From Leptothrix discophora (GTDB taxonomy: Bacteria; Pseudomonadota; Gammaproteobacteria; Burkholderiales; Burkholderiaceae_C): 64,000 bases of DNA. The stretch's first letter is position 1. Every line of letters starts with the position of its first letter. The stretch spans positions 248,001-312,000 of the forward strand of contig NZ_JAUZEE010000004.1 of the NCBI RefSeq assembly GCF_030705305.1. Direction: 5' to 3'. Shown here piece after piece: positions 18,991-28,827 of the stretch. Below the pieces are notes generated by a model. That model was not told the origin of the DNA. It did no database searches and was given only the letters and a program-made list of their open reading frames with translations. Both the position numbers and the translations under genes were made by a program.

Positions 18991-19926
18991 ATGAACCGTC
19001 CGAACTCCCCTGCCCGCGCGCCGCTTGGCGCCCTGCCCCGCCGCCTGCGCCGCAGCCGGCTGCTGATCGTCGGCTGTGGCGATGTCGGCCTGCGCGTGGC
19101 GCGCCTCGGCCGCCACGGCGACGCCGGCCCGCGCCTCTATGCGCTGACCTCGCAAGCCGCCCGCCGCGACGAGCTGCGCGGTCTTGGGATCACGCCGCTG
19201 ATCGGCAACCTGGACGAGCCCGCCAGCCTGCGCCGGCTCGCGGCGTTGGCCCCGCGCGTGCTGCACCTCGCACCGCCTCCCGGCCAGGGCGATGGCGACC
19301 CACGCACGCTCGCGCTGCTGCGCGCGCTGTCACGCAGCACGATCGTCCAGCGCCTGGTCTACGCCAGCACGACCGGCGTCTACGGCGACGCCGGCGGCGC
19401 CCGCTTCGACGAGACCCGCGCCACCGCACCGGCCAGCGCGCGCGGCCAGCGCCGGGTCGTGGCCGAACGATCGATCCGCGCCTGGGCGTTGCGCCAGGGC
19501 GTGGTCGCCTCGGTGCTGCGCATTCCCGGCATCTACGCGCTCGACCGCCCCGGCGGCCACCCGCGCGAGCGACTGCTGCGCGGCACGCCGGTGTTGCGTG
19601 ACGAGGACGACGTGCACACCAACCACATCCATGCCGACGACCTCGCGCGGGCCTGCCTGGCCGCGCTCTGGCGTGGCGCACCGCAGCGCATCTACCACGC
19701 CTGCGACGACTCGGCGCTGAAGATGGGGGCGTACTTCGACCTCGCCGCCGACCTGTGCGGCCTGCCGCGCCCGCCACGCATCAGCCGCGAGCAGGCGCGC
19801 GAGCAGCTCTCGCCGATGCTGCTGAGCTTCATGTCCGAATCCCGCCAGCTCGACAACCGACGGCTCAAGACGGAACTGCGGCTCGTCCTGCGCCACCCGC
19901 ACGTGCGCACCGGCCTGATCGCCTGA
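18991..19926 (+). CDS. NAD-dependent epimerase/dehydratase family protein (YeeZ-like)
   Basis: Extended SDR-type protein of about 311 residues. The Rossmann motif RLLIVGCGDVGLRVARL follows the basic N-terminus, YASTTGVYGDAGG lies near residue 125 and VLRIPGIYALDRPGG near residue 175. The usual YXXXK pair is not intact, as in the YeeZ group, where enzymatic activity is undefined. The ATG at 18991 is used; an in-frame GTG at 18949 preceded by a purine-rich stretch is possible. It is divergent from the reductase gene. Confidence 0.82.
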   Translation: MNRPNSPARAPLGALPRRLRRSRLLIVGCGDVGLRVARLGRHGDAGPRLYALTSQAARRDELRGLGITPLIGNLDEPASLRRLAALAPRVLHLAPPPGQGDGDPRTLALLRALSRSTIVQRLVYASTTGVYGDAGGARFDETRATAPASARGQRRVVAERSIRAWALRQGVVASVLRIPGIYALDRPGGHPRERLLRGTPVLRDEDDVHTNHIHADDLARACLAALWRGAPQRIYHACDDSALKMGAYFDLAADLCGLPRPPRISREQAREQLSPMLLSFMSESRQLDNRRLKTELRLVLRHPHVRTGLIA

Positions 19927-19952
19927 GGCGCACGGCAGGGATCCGCGCCGGA

Positions 19953-21161
19953 TCAGATGCCCGTGGCGCGCTTGAGGGTCATCTGCCGATCGACCGTGTG
20001 CAGCACCAGACGCACCACCTCGCCGCCGCGGTTGACCTCGATCTGCACATCGCGCTCCGGTTCGCCACCCTGCCAGAGTCGCCGGTAGAAGGCCGGCAGG
20101 TCGTCCACGCCGGCACCGTCGATGCGCAGGATGCGGTCCCCTTCGCGCACGCCGGCCAGCTCGGCCGGGCTGCCGCGGCTGACCCGCAGCACCGTCAGCC
20201 GGCCGTCGGACTCGGCGCAGCTCAGGCCCAGCCAGGCGCGTTCGCTCGCCTGTGAACGGCCGCGCTGGCGCAACTCGTCGACGATGGGCTTGAACAGGTT
20301 GATCGGCACGAACAGGTTGCCCGGCACGCGCCCGATCGACGGGCCGTCGTCGGCGCTGTCCCGGCGCATCCAGACGCCGGGCTGGCGCAGGTTGGCGCGG
20401 GCGTCGCTGAGCACCAGCGAGCCGATGCCGACCAGCTCACCGTGCCGGTTGTAGAGCCCTGCGCCGCTGTGGTCCGGCCGGGCTGGCGCCGTGAAGAGCG
20501 CGCCGTCGATCAGGTATTCCCAGTAGCCGGCGAACTGGCCGCGCGCCATCAACCGGGCCGGGCTGACCGCCCCACCGGCGCCCCCGCTGACGAACATCAG
20601 GGTCTCGTCCGGACCGATGGCCGACGAGTCGCCCAGCGGCACCGGCTGCAGCGGCAGCGGCAGCAACGACTGCACCAGCCCGAAGCCGGTCGCGACGTCA
20701 TAGGCCAGCGGCCGGGCTGGCAGGACGCGACCGTCGTCCAGCACCAGGTCGACCTGCTCGGCCTCGAGGATCAGGTAGCCGATGGTGAGCACCACGCCGT
20801 CGTTGCCGATCACCACGCCGGTGCCCTTGCGCACCGTCCCGAGCGTCTCGGCCGAGGTCGATCCCTCGACCACACGGACGAGCACGCCGATCGAGGCGTC
20901 GCTGGCGCGCTGGAGTGCCGCCCCCATGGCGCGACGCTCGTCCTCGGACAGGGCGGAGACCGGGCGCGTGTCGACGGCTGGATTCGCCGCAAGGGTGCCG
21001 GCAGGCGTCGCCGCCTCGGCCGGCGTCCACAGGGCGGAACCGAGCGACAGCGCGACGGTGGCCCACCAGACCCAGCGCCACGCCACCGGCGCAATGGCCT
21101 GCAGCGACATCTGCGAACGCCACCAGCGGCTCAACGGATCGGAGCAGACAACCAGCCTCAT
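19953..21161 (-). CDS. HtrA/DegP-like trypsin-fold protein with PDZ domain, catalytic His missing
   Basis: About 402 residues. A hydrophobic N-terminal segment ending in WTPAEAATPAG looks like a signal sequence, so the protein is probably periplasmic. The trypsin-like fold spans about residues 80-300, and a PDZ domain covers the last 95 residues (PAELAGVREGDRILRIDGAG). In the position of the catalytic His motif (usually TNXHV) the sequence reads LTIGYLILEAEQ, so His is absent. The Ser motif is DHSGAGLYN, which keeps Ser. It is probably proteolytically inactive or unusual. The ATG at 21161 is preceded by AGGGGTG. It is convergent with the epimerase gene. Confidence 0.8.
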   Translation of the reverse strand: MRLVVCSDPLSRWWRSQMSLQAIAPVAWRWVWWATVALSLGSALWTPAEAATPAGTLAANPAVDTRPVSALSEDERRAMGAALQRASDASIGVLVRVVEGSTSAETLGTVRKGTGVVIGNDGVVLTIGYLILEAEQVDLVLDDGRVLPARPLAYDVATGFGLVQSLLPLPLQPVPLGDSSAIGPDETLMFVSGGAGGAVSPARLMARGQFAGYWEYLIDGALFTAPARPDHSGAGLYNRHGELVGIGSLVLSDARANLRQPGVWMRRDSADDGPSIGRVPGNLFVPINLFKPIVDELRQRGRSQASERAWLGLSCAESDGRLTVLRVSRGSPAELAGVREGDRILRIDGAGVDDLPAFYRRLWQGGEPERDVQIEVNRGGEVVRLVLHTVDRQMTLKRATGI

Positions 21162-21306
21162 GGTGCACCCCTGCCAGGATCTGATGCCTGGATACCCAAG
21201 CATGAACCGGACCCGAGCCCCCTGCTGATCAGGGGACTTTTCATCGGGTGGAACGGGGCGCGGGGAGCGGCGCGACCCGCCAGATCAACGCCGGATCAGC
21301 AGGTGA

Positions 21307-21909
21307 TCAGCGCCGGCGACGCGGCGGGAACGGCGGCTGACCGCGCCAGAAGCGGATCAGCAGCCAGCCGCCGAGCATGCCGCCGAGGTGCGCGAAATGC
21401 GCCACGCCGCCGTAGGGACTGAAGACGCCCGACAACAGTTCGAGGCCGCCGAACACCGCGACGAAGATCTTGGCCTTCATCGGGATGGGCGGGAACAGCG
21501 GCATGATGGTGCGCTCCGGAAACATCATCCCGAAGGCCAGCAGCAGGCCGAACAGCGCACCCGAGGCGCCCAGCGTCGGGCCGAACTGGCCGATCGCGGC
21601 GGTGAACACCAGCTGCGTCAGGCCACCCGCGATCGAGCTGGCCGCGAGGTACTGCATGTAGCGCCGACGGCCCCAGATCATCTCGATCTCGGCGCCGAAC
21701 ATGTACAGGCCGAACATGTTGAAGAACAGGTGCAGCGGCTCGCCATGCAGGAAGGCATAGGTGAACAGCTGCCAGGGCATGAAGTGCCCGCTGGCCACCG
21801 GCCACAGCGCGAACCAGCCTTCCAGCCAGGGCCCCATCAGCAACTGGACGCAGAACACGGCCGTGCAGATGAGCAGCAGCGCCTTGGTCACGGGTGGAAG
21901 CTGGGGCAT
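21307..21909 (-). CDS. Rhomboid family intramembrane serine protease
   Basis: A 200-residue membrane protein with six hydrophobic segments. It has HLFFNMFGLYMFG (oxyanion helix Asn), the catalytic Ser motif LGASGALFGLLLAF near residue 115 and HFAHLGGMLGGWLL near residue 170 for the catalytic His, all in the correct order. It is close to the minimal rhomboid core. The ATG at 21909 follows a MPQLPPVTKALL start. It lies downstream of tRNA-Leu on the same strand. Confidence 0.92.
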   Translation of the reverse strand: MPQLPPVTKALLLICTAVFCVQLLMGPWLEGWFALWPVASGHFMPWQLFTYAFLHGEPLHLFFNMFGLYMFGAEIEMIWGRRRYMQYLAASSIAGGLTQLVFTAAIGQFGPTLGASGALFGLLLAFGMMFPERTIMPLFPPIPMKAKIFVAVFGGLELLSGVFSPYGGVAHFAHLGGMLGGWLLIRFWRGQPPFPPRRRR

Positions 21910-22007
21910 CTCGACGGGTGGCTGGAAAAACAAAGCCGCACGAGGCGGCACGGGGGGTGGTTCTGCCGAAGCCCTGCAGCAGGGCCCGGACGGCATCGAC
22001 CGCAGGC

Positions 22008-22092
22008 TGGTGCCGGAGGCCGGACTCGAACCGGCACACCTTGCGGCGGGGGATTTTGAGTCCCCTGCGTCTACCGATTTCGCCACTCCGGC
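22008..22092 (-). tRNA. tRNA-Leu (anticodon CAA)
   Basis: On the minus strand the gene begins GCCGGAGTGGCGAAATCGG and ends with the T arm GGTTCGAGTCC and an encoded CCA. The seven-base acceptor stem GCCGGAG/CTCCGGC is perfect. The anticodon stem GGGGA/TCCCC encloses CTCAAAA, giving the anticodon CAA (reads UUG). A long variable arm CGCCGCAAGGTG is typical of leucine tRNA. Length with CCA is 85 bases. Confidence 0.96.
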
Positions 22093-22238
22093 TGCGTCGA
22101 TCGATGCGTCAAAACGACGAGGATTATGGCATGCACCCCCCTGCGTACCAGGGGCTGCCGGCCTGCAAGGCGTCCGACCATGGCATCGACCACGCCCGCC
22201 GCTGGCGACCTGCTGCGACAATTTCGCCAGGAGATGCC

Positions 22239-23162
22239 ATGAGCCAGATTCGACCGATTCCTGCCTACCCGACCATCGAGGACGTCATCGGTCGCACGCC
22301 GCTGGTCCGCCTGCAGCGCGTGCCCGGTGCCGCCAACGATGCCCGGGGCAACGTGATCCTCGGCAAGCTCGAGGGCAACAACCCGGCCGGCTCGGTCAAG
22401 GACCGCCCGGCCATCAGCATGATCCGGCGCGCTGAGGAGCGCGGCGACATCAAGCCCGGCGACACGCTGATCGAGGCGACCTCCGGCAACACCGGCATCG
22501 CGCTGGCGATGGCCGCGGCGATCAAGGGCTACCGCATGGTGCTGATCATGCCGGAGGACCTCTCGATCGAACGGGCCCAGACCATGAAGGCGTTCGGCGC
22601 CGAGCTGGTGCTGACGCCCAAGTCCGGCGGCATGGAGTACGCCCGTGACCTGGCCGACCAGATGGCCCGCGAAGGCAAGGGCCGCGTGCTCGACCAGTTC
22701 GCCAATGCCGACAACCCGCGCATCCACTACGAGACCACCGGTCCGGAGATCTGGGACGACACCCAGGGCCGCGTCACCCACTTCGTCTCGGCGATGGGCA
22801 CCACCGGCACGATCACCGGCGTGTCGCGCTACCTGAAGGCGCGCAACCCGGCGGTGCGCATCGTCGGCGCGCAGCCGGCCGAAGGCTCGCGCATCCCCGG
22901 CATCCGCAAGTGGCCGACCGAGTACCTGCCGCGCATCTACGACCCGGCCGGCGTCGACGAGCTGGTGCTGGTCGGCCAGTCCGATGCCGAGGACATGGCG
23001 CGCCGCCTGGCACGCGAGGAAGGCCTGTTCGGCGGCATCTCCGCGGCCGGTGCCTGCTGGGTCGCGCTGCAGCTGGCCGAGCGGCTCGAGAACGCGACCA
23101 TCGTGTTCATCGTCTGCGACCGCGGCGACCGCTACCTGTCGACCGGCGTGTTCCCGGCCTGA
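22239..23162 (+). CDS. cysM: Cysteine synthase B (O-acetylserine sulfhydrylase, CysM type)
   Basis: PLP enzyme that forms cysteine or S-sulfocysteine from O-acetylserine. It is 307 residues. The PLP lysine lies in NNPAGSVKDRPA near residue 51, the substrate loop is EATSGNTGIALAMAAA near residue 77, and the phosphate-binding loop MGTTGTITGVSRYL lies near residue 185. The RIPGIRKWPTEYLP segment separates CysM from CysK. The ATG at 22239 has CAGGAG seven bases upstream; the frame continues open upstream but is non-conserved and crosses the tRNA. Confidence 0.95.
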   Translation: MSQIRPIPAYPTIEDVIGRTPLVRLQRVPGAANDARGNVILGKLEGNNPAGSVKDRPAISMIRRAEERGDIKPGDTLIEATSGNTGIALAMAAAIKGYRMVLIMPEDLSIERAQTMKAFGAELVLTPKSGGMEYARDLADQMAREGKGRVLDQFANADNPRIHYETTGPEIWDDTQGRVTHFVSAMGTTGTITGVSRYLKARNPAVRIVGAQPAEGSRIPGIRKWPTEYLPRIYDPAGVDELVLVGQSDAEDMARRLAREEGLFGGISAAGACWVALQLAERLENATIVFIVCDRGDRYLSTGVFPA

Positions 23163-23204
23163 TCGGTGCCGCCCGCACGGTGACGCCGGCAAGGTGACGC
23201 CCCC

Positions 23205-23765
23205 ATGAGCGAGACCGCCAGCGACGAGCGCCCACGCGGCTGGCCCGAAGGCTGGCGCCACTGCCCGCGCTGCGCCCATGCGCTCGAATGGCGCGCCGAG
23301 CTGGAGGACGGCGGCCCGACCCACCGCTTGCGTTGCAGCGCCTGCGACTTCACGCACTGGAACAACCCGACGCCCGTGCTGGCCGCGATCGTCCAGTGCA
23401 CCGACCGCGAAGGCCGCATCCTGCTGGCCCGCAACGCGGCCTGGACCCGGCCCTTCCACGGCCTCATCACCGGCTTCATGGAGGCCGGCGAGTCGCCCGA
23501 GGAAGGCATCCGCCGCGAGATCGCGGAGGAGACCTCGCTGCAGGTCGAGGCCCTGACGCTGGTCGGCGTGCACGACTTCCAGCGCATGAACCAGGTGCTG
23601 ATCACCTACCACGCGCTGGCCCATGGCGAGGTGCGGCTGTCGCCCGAGCTGGTCGACTACCGGCTCGTCGCACCGGCCGACCTGCTGTGCTGGCCGGCCG
23701 GCACCGGACAGGCGCTGGCGCAGTGGCTGCGCGGACAGGGCATCGAGCCGCGCTGGCTGGAATAG
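23205..23765 (+). CDS. Nudix hydrolase with N-terminal zinc ribbon
   Basis: A 186-residue Nudix protein. The N-terminus has a zinc ribbon with CPRC near residue 20 and CSAC near residue 45. The Nudix box begins GFMEAGESPEEGIRREIAEE and ends TSLQV, with the REXXEE core as REIAEETS. The zinc ribbon plus Nudix order recalls NudC-type NADH pyrophosphatases but the larger NudC N-terminal domain is missing. The substrate is unknown. It follows cysM by 42 bases. Confidence 0.87.
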   Translation: MSETASDERPRGWPEGWRHCPRCAHALEWRAELEDGGPTHRLRCSACDFTHWNNPTPVLAAIVQCTDREGRILLARNAAWTRPFHGLITGFMEAGESPEEGIRREIAEETSLQVEALTLVGVHDFQRMNQVLITYHALAHGEVRLSPELVDYRLVAPADLLCWPAGTGQALAQWLRGQGIEPRWLE

Positions 23766-23772
23766 GCCAGAT

Positions 23773-23789
23773 GGCTCAGTCGATGAGCC
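23773..23789. repeat. 17-bp palindromic repeat, copy 1
   Basis: GGCTCA-GTCGA-TGAGCC, a six-base inverted repeat with a five-base centre, extended by one more T/A pair on each side. It lies eight bases after the stop codon of the Nudix gene. An identical copy in the other orientation is at 34291-34307 and near-identical copies are at 41431-41447 and 43474-43490. Confidence 0.8.
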
Positions 23790-23826
23790 ACCTGTTGCTC
23801 TCGTATCGCCCAGCATCGCCCACCGT

Positions 23827-23866
23827 TGCACGACATCGGTGCGCATTGATGCACCACCATGGACAA
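23827..23866 (+). promoter_or_regulatory. Two NtrC-like sites upstream of amtB
   Basis: TGCAC-GACATCG-GTGCG at 23827-23843 closely matches the NtrC consensus (TGCACC-N5-GGTGCA). TGCACCACCATGG at 23850-23862 matches its left half plus the GG of the right half. They lie about 270 bases upstream of amtB, a usual enhancer distance. I found no convincing sigma-54 -24/-12 pair between them and amtB, so the assignment is provisional. Confidence 0.4.
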
Positions 23867-23958
23867 GCCACGCACGGCCCCGCAGCAGAGCCGGACTGGC
23901 TCAGGCACTGAGCCCGCACCTGACGCGGGCAGGCGACAGGCGCACCGATGCACCGCGA

Positions 23959-23985
23959 CGGAAGTGGCAACTGCAGCCACTTCCG
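23959..23985. repeat. Ten-base inverted repeat in the amtB upstream region
   Basis: CGGAAGTGGC and GCCACTTCCG flank a seven-base centre AACTGCA. The arms are perfect. It has no T run, so it is not an obvious terminator; an operator or RNA hairpin in the amtB leader is possible. The rest of the 364-base gap (23766-24129) holds repeat copy 1 and the NtrC-like sites and no gene. Confidence 0.5.
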
Positions 23986-24129
23986 CGCCGCCCTCCCCTG
24001 CAATCGAGGGGTGGACCGGCGCGCCGCTGCGTTGACGTCGATCGACCGCGCTGCCTACCGTGGTCGCAGCGCCGGCAGACGCCCCCCGGTTGTCTGCGCG
24101 GTACCCGATCACCACACGTCAACGACACC

Positions 24130-25357
<1,228 letters not shown>

Positions 25358-25368
<11 letters not shown>

Positions 25369-26215
25369 TCCCGCCGCCCACCGCCGCCGCGCCGCGCTGG
25401 CCACCTTCACGCCCGTGCTGGGCGAGGACGCGCTGATGGCCGCGCTGTGGCTGCTGCAGGACAGCCTGCACGGTCACACCGCGCGCGAGATCATCTCGGC
25501 GGTCGACCGCGTGGCCGCCCGCCACGGCCTGGACGCACCAACCTGCAAGCGCCTGTACGAACAGTTCTACCGCGCCCTCAGCCTGTCCGACGACGAGCTG
25601 CCGCTGGACCCCTGGCCGGTGATGCAGTCGCTGCGCCCGGCCACGGCGGCCCCGGTGCGTGCGCCGGCACCGTCATGGCCCCCCGCTGCACCGGCCTGGC
25701 CGGCTGCGACGGGTGCCGGTGCGACGGCCTGGGCACCGGCCGCCGCAGCGATGGCCGCCCAGATGCAGACCGCGATGCCGCAACCGATGCCGGCACCCCA
25801 GCCGATCGCGCCGGTCGCCCCGCCCGAACCACCGGCCGCTCCGGCCTTGCCCGACGCGCCGCCGGCCGTGCTGGTCTTCGAGGCCCTGATCGCCGCCGCG
25901 CTGTCGGACGTGCGCCAGCGCCATCCCGGCGATCTGCACGACCTGCGTGACAGCGCCGTCGCCGGCCTGGACGGCTCGCGCCTGGCCGCGCAGGCGCGTG
26001 GCCAGGTGCGCGCCGCCTGGCAGCGCCATGCCGAGCCCGGCGCCTGGCGCCTCCCGCTCGGCACGGTCGAGCTGGGTGAGCTGGTGCACCTGTTCTATGT
26101 CGCGCTGTGCGAGGCGATCGGCCCGGTCGATGCCGACCAGGTCCTGACCCGCGCGGTGCGCGAGGCCGAGCAGATCCCCGCCGCGCGCCGCCACTCGCCG
26201 CGCCAGTTCCTCTGA
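25358..26215 (+). CDS. Unknown protein overlapping amtB, Pro/Ala-rich linker
   Basis: A 285-residue protein I do not recognise. It has a helical N-terminal region (about residues 1-85), a Pro/Ala/Met-rich linker (about 90-165) and a second helical region (about 165-285), with no membrane segment or signal peptide. The start overlaps amtB by 11 bases and has a strong GGAGG at the right distance, so it is translated with amtB. It occupies the place usually taken by a PII partner, but it shows no PII T-loop or PII-like pattern. A strong terminator follows. Confidence 0.75.
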
Positions 26216-26254
26216 ACGATCGCCGCCGGCGCCTGCCGGCGGACTGAAACGCAG

Positions 26255-26284
26255 AAGCCCCCGACGGTCACCCGTCGGGGGCTT
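26255..26284. terminator. Bidirectional terminator between the amtB and polarity-like operons
   Basis: A 13-base stem AAGCCCCCGACGG/CCGTCGGGGGCTT with a TCAC loop, bounded by T-rich sequence. It separates the amtB pair (plus strand) from the FimV-like gene (minus strand). Confidence 0.88.
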
Positions 26285-26325
26285 GTTGCTGGGGGGTCGC
26301 AGCCGGGGGCCGCAGCTGGGGTCGA

Positions 26326-27495
26326 TCAGCCCAGGCGGGCCGCCAGCTCGACCGCATCAGCCTGCTGTTCGAGGTTGCCTTCGCGGGCGACGGCCGCCAG
26401 CCAGGGCCGGGCCGCGTCACGCTTGCCGACCTCCATCAGCGCGCGGGCCAGGTCCAGCTTCAGGGCGGCCTGGTCACGCAGCTGGGCCACGCCTTCGGGG
26501 ACCGGGGCGGCCACGCTGGCCGAGGTGATCTCGCCGTCCTTGCCGCGCACCAGCCGGGCGGCGGGTTCGAGCGTCTCGACGGTGCGCGCCAGGTCGGCCG
26601 CCGCGTTCGAGATGTCGAGCACCTTCGGGCGGCGGCGGCGCGTCACGCCCTGCTCGTCGACAAAGGTCGACGGCAGCGCGTCCTCGTTGATGCGGCGCGG
26701 GCGCATGCCCCACCACAGGCCAGCGGCCAGGCCGACCAGCGCGATGGCCATGCCGTAGGGCAGCCAGCGCGAGAAACCATCGGTCGCCACGACCGGCGCG
26801 GGCTTCGGGGCGGCTGCGCTGGCGGGAACGGCCGGTGCCGCCGAGGCCACCGGCTCGACCGCCGAAGCCGGCTCGGCCACCGGGGCCGGGCTGGACGCGG
26901 GGACCGGCGCCGGAACGGGTGCCGGAACGGGCGCTGGCGACGGGGCCACTGGAGCCGGAGCAGGGACCGGTGCAGGGACCGGTGCAGGAACGGGTGCCGG
27001 AACCGGGGCGGAAGCGAGCGCCGGCAGGCCCGGCAACGCCTTGCCGCTGGCCAGCGCGTCCAGGTGGATGTCGACCAGCGCGGCAGCACGGCCGGCCGGC
27101 TCGGCGCGCAGCGCGTCGGGGCCGGGAATCTGCAGCGTCACGCCCTTGCGCAGCCGGTGCATGTTGCCGCCCTGGAAGGCGTCCGGGTTGGCGCGCAGGA
27201 TCGCGACCATGACCTGCGGGCGGCTGGGCACCGCACCCGGCGCGACGTTGCCGGCGATGGCCCACAGCGTGTCGTTCTGCACCGTGATGCGGCTGCCGGC
27301 GGCGGAGGAAGCGGCATCGGCCACGGGCGTGCCGGCCGGGGCCGCCGTGGCCGCCGTGGCCGTTGTGGCACTCGCGGCATTCGCGGCATTCGCCGTCTTC
27401 GCGGCTTGCGCCAGCGCCGGCAGCGGCACCGCGGTCCAGCCGGCATAGGCCACCAGCAGCAGCGCGGCCAGCGGTCGGAGGGTCGGAGACGTCAT
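26326..27495 (-). CDS. Small FimV-like protein (LysM region, Pro-rich linker, TM helix, C-terminal TPR)
   Basis: A 389-residue protein with the layout of FimV/HubP in short form. A signal-like N-terminus ends near ALAQAAKT (residue 34). A LysM-like/FimV core at about 70-130 has VQNDTLWAIAGNVAP, AILRANPDAFQGGN and LRKGVTLQIPG. A VPAP repeat linker spans about 164-200, a transmembrane helix WLPYGMAIALVGLAAGLWWG lies near 244-263, and the last 45 residues match the FimV C-terminal TPR pattern (LKLDLARALMEVGKRDAAR). FimV proteins organise cell poles and type IV pili. It is the last gene of the minus-strand operon that starts at bactofilin. Confidence 0.82.
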   Translation of the reverse strand: MTSPTLRPLAALLLVAYAGWTAVPLPALAQAAKTANAANAASATTATAATAAPAGTPVADAASSAAGSRITVQNDTLWAIAGNVAPGAVPSRPQVMVAILRANPDAFQGGNMHRLRKGVTLQIPGPDALRAEPAGRAAALVDIHLDALASGKALPGLPALASAPVPAPVPAPVPAPVPAPAPVAPSPAPVPAPVPAPVPASSPAPVAEPASAVEPVASAAPAVPASAAAPKPAPVVATDGFSRWLPYGMAIALVGLAAGLWWGMRPRRINEDALPSTFVDEQGVTRRRRPKVLDISNAAADLARTVETLEPAARLVRGKDGEITSASVAAPVPEGVAQLRDQAALKLDLARALMEVGKRDAARPWLAAVAREGNLEQQADAVELAARLG

Positions 27496-27570
27496 GGTGG
27501 GCTTCCGCAGGTTCGCAGGTTGGGCATCGGGGACAGGTCGGGTCATCGGGCGACGGCCGGGGCCGGTCGC

Positions 27571-28320
27571 TCAGACCTTCAGCGTGTCCATCAGGTCGAT
27601 CATGAACTCGGTGGCCTCGGCGTCCTGGGCCATGAAGCCTTCCAGGCCCAGCGCCTCGAGCACCGCACGGCCATCCGCGCCGGGCTCGTCCATCGTCGGC
27701 AGCAGCTCGCGCAGCGGCGCCAGCAGGTGGGCCGCACGCGGGCCGGCCAGCAGCACGTGCCGGACGTCGCCGATGTCGCTGGTGACCAGCGGGCGCAGCT
27801 GGCGGCGCACCACCGGGCTGAGGCTGTGCCAGGCCCGCGACAGGAAGAAGCCGGCATCGGCCTTGCCCTGCAGCAGCAGCTTGGCCACCAGCACGTAGGA
27901 GCCGACCATCTGCGTGAGCGTGGTGGACGCGTTCAGGTCGGCGCTGGCCAGCGTGATCATGCCGATCAGGTTGACCACCGGGTCGCTGGTGACGGCCAGG
28001 CGCGTGCCGGGCTTCAGGTCCTCGACCTGCTGCGCGCTGGCGTCCACCGGCACGGCAATGACGACCTCGTCGGGCAGGTTGCGCGGCGCGGCCAGGGCAA
28101 CGAAGCCCTTCTGGCGCACCAGCATCGCGGCGTCGTAGGGATTGGCGTAGATCAGGTCGATGCGATCGGCCTCGATGGCGGCGCGCTGGGCGTCGAAGTT
28201 CTCGAACAGCTCCAGGTGGATGCGCTCGCCCAGCCGGCGTTGCAGCCAGGTGTTGAAGACGTACCAGCCGGCGATGTGATCGGGCGAGAAGTCGGGGCTG
28301 ACGGTCAGCTGCAGGGTCAT
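27571..28320 (-). CDS. PhnD-like substrate-binding protein without signal peptide
   Basis: A 249-residue protein of the phosphonate/phosphite-binding (PhnD-like) fold. The first strand and helix begin at once as MTLQLTVSPDFSPDHIAGWY, and EADRIDLIYANPYDAAMLV near residue 52 and AVTSDPVVNLIGMITLASAD near residue 108 fit the two-lobe ligand-binding pattern. There is no signal peptide, so it is presumably cytoplasmic, and no ABC transporter subunits are nearby. The ATG overlaps the stop of the PAS gene (ATGA), which suggests a joint sensory job. The ligand is unknown. Confidence 0.75.
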   Translation of the reverse strand: MTLQLTVSPDFSPDHIAGWYVFNTWLQRRLGERIHLELFENFDAQRAAIEADRIDLIYANPYDAAMLVRQKGFVALAAPRNLPDEVVIAVPVDASAQQVEDLKPGTRLAVTSDPVVNLIGMITLASADLNASTTLTQMVGSYVLVAKLLLQGKADAGFFLSRAWHSLSPVVRRQLRPLVTSDIGDVRHVLLAGPRAAHLLAPLRELLPTMDEPGADGRAVLEALGLEGFMAQDAEATEFMIDLMDTLKV

Positions 28321-28817
28321 GTGGCGAGCTCCTCGGCTCGCATCCGCGCGTACTGCTCGGTGCAGGCATCGACCTGGCTGCGCGACGGCTTGCGTCGCAC
28401 GGAGGTGTAGCCCACCACCACGCCGCCGCGGATGTTGGGGATCACGGTGGCCAGCACCCAGTAATGGGCGCCGTCCTTGCGGAGGTTCTTCACGTGGCCT
28501 TGCCAGGTCTGGCCGCGCTGCACCGTGTCCCACAGGTCACGGTAGGCGGCGGCCGGCATGTCGGGATGACGCAGGATGCAGTGCGGCTGGCCGATGAGTT
28601 CCTCGCGCGTGTAGCCCGACAGCTCGATGAACGCGGGGTTCGCATGCGTGATGTGGCCGGCGGTGTCGGTGCGCGAGACGATCAGCTTGCCGTCCGGAAA
28701 GGGCACCTCGTGGTCCACGGTACAGACCGTGCGCTCGAAGCCGTCGTGGTAGCGCAGCCGATGCTCGCGGCGCTCGGACGCGCCGGGCACGAGCCAGGCC
28801 TCTTGGAAATCGGTCAT
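28317..28817 (-). CDS. PAS domain protein (Aer-like)
   Basis: A 166-residue protein with one PAS domain at about residues 45-145: VSRTDTAGHITHANPAFIEL, SGYTREELIGQPHCILRHPD, MPAAAYRDLWDTVQRGQTWQ, and KNLRKDGAHYWVLATVIPN. The sequence closely follows the PAS of Aer-type redox sensors, which bind FAD, but no signalling output domain is attached. It may sense redox state or a ligand and pass it to a partner. It overlaps the PhnD-like gene by four bases and lies ten bases after the Roadblock gene. Confidence 0.88.
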   Translation of the reverse strand: MTDFQEAWLVPGASERREHRLRYHDGFERTVCTVDHEVPFPDGKLIVSRTDTAGHITHANPAFIELSGYTREELIGQPHCILRHPDMPAAAYRDLWDTVQRGQTWQGHVKNLRKDGAHYWVLATVIPNIRGGVVVGYTSVRRKPSRSQVDACTEQYARMRAEELAT

Positions 28818-28827
28818 GTGAAACGCC

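Noticed and set aside
21219-21240. Hairpin CCCCTG/CAGGGG followed by TTTT on the plus strand
   Set aside because: No plus-strand gene lies upstream; it sits between two minus-strand genes, so a terminator role is not supported.
23867-24129. Sigma-54 promoter for amtB
   Set aside because: TGGCA near 23965 lacks GC at the -12 distance; no match to TGGCAC-N5-TTGC was found.
26900-27010. Short GGAACGGGTGCC repeats as regulatory sites
   Set aside because: They are codon repeats for the VPAP linker of the FimV-like protein.
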